Shown: one piece after another, positions 63,401 through 64,000 of the stretch
Position numbering within the stretch: the first letter of the stretch is position 1
How the letters are laid out: every line of letters begins with the position of its first letter
NCBI GenBank assembly: GCA_905116865.2
Contig: CAJHNH020001148.1
Coordinates: 55,001-119,000, forward strand
DNA: 64,000 nt
Reading direction: 5' to 3'
Source: Candidula unifasciata
Lineage: Eukaryota > Mollusca > Gastropoda > Stylommatophora > Geomitridae
The notes under the pieces: model-generated
The model's database searches: none
Told to the model about the DNA's origin: nothing
What the model saw: only the letters and a program-made list of their open reading frames with translations
Made by a program: the position numbers and the translations under genes

Positions 63401-64000
63401 ACCATTGTAAAGTTCTTATTTGAAAATGTTAAGCCACTAATAAAAGCTGTAAATATAATAGCAGGATTATATAACAAGCATGACATCAAACAGTAAAAGT
63501 ATAATATTACATATAAATATGAAGAGCACAAAATAAATATTACTGCTCGAGAACAAACAAATATCTGACATAACAACAGGCATTCTATATCGCAATTATA
63601 ACTCAGAGATTTTGAACAGGACATCTTCTTGTGTATGTCCAATATCTTCTGTATTAGACATAACTGTGCTGTGATATCTGTGTTTTTCAGTCGACACATC
63701 TATTTTATTCAGCCTTCTTTGGTTAAATAGAATATTCAATGTTTTTTTTTTTAACTTAAAATTACAGCCACGCTAGATTAGAATGTGAGTTACTGTAAAA
63801 TAAACCCGTGTGATTTGATCTTATGTTTCTCAACAGTATTACACTACACACAAACTGCAATACACAACCACAGTTGGGAAGAATGTTAATAAAGAAACAA
63901 ATACAGTGAAGATCTGATAAGAAGAACTCACTGAGGACCAAAAAAGTAGTTATTCTTATCAGAAATTGCTCTTATCCAGATCAGAGTTCAAGCAAGACAT
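63401..64000. other. No gene seen at the window end
   Basis: AT-rich; a 104-codon minus-strand frame (63385-63699) is hydrophobic and Cys-rich but has no domain I recognise. Probably chance. Confidence 0.4.

Overview
The window looks like one AT-rich locus from an invertebrate animal: introns with GT..AG ends, many short interspersed repeats with tRNA-like heads, non-LTR retrotransposon fragments, hAT-type miniature elements and long microsatellites. The repeat landscape would suit a mollusc, perhaps a gastropod, but that is an impression and was not tested.

The one gene I can support fully is on the + strand, 10049..52700. It is a UBAP2/UBAP2L homologue (Drosophila Lingerer). I assembled 23 coding exons by hand. 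Every junction has AG..GT borders and matching phase, and together they give one 1331-codon open frame (3996 bases with the stop). The protein has an N-terminal UBA domain, an RGG/RG-rich region, a Trp/acidic segment, Gln/Ser-rich low-complexity segments, the conserved UBAP2/Lingerer motif and a Pro/Tyr/Gly-rich C-terminus. The 3'UTR runs to about 53925. A 5' non-coding exon probably lies upstream of a likely acceptor at 10005; its position is uncertain, with promoter-like sequence at 7340..7900.

Layout. 1..1569 is a minus-strand reverse transcriptase with one early stop, otherwise open to the window edge. 1570..7300 holds dispersed repeats, a hAT miniature element with an 8-base target duplication, and a LINE 3' end. 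7300..10005 is the putative promoter, the 5' part of the first transcribed intron and a decayed LINE tail. 10049..52700 is the gene, whose introns carry most of the repeats. 53930..59650 is a nest of LINE fragments in both orientations, with one short element cleanly inserted into the RNase H region of another. 59700..64000 holds short repeats, two minisatellites and an inverted-repeat structure.

Six dispersed families recur and are named here: Rep-A (about 290 bases, GAA tail, at least 14 copies), Rep-B, Rep-C and Rep-T (tRNA-like heads), Rep-D (tetranucleotide tails) and Rep-E (about 100 bases, TTAT-like tail). I found no operon, CRISPR array or clearly new molecular system. The most interesting points are a decayed copy of exon 3 in intron 5, the Rep-D insertion with target duplication, the Rep-A family and its tail, and the inverted-repeat arms near 62.7 to 63.2 kb.
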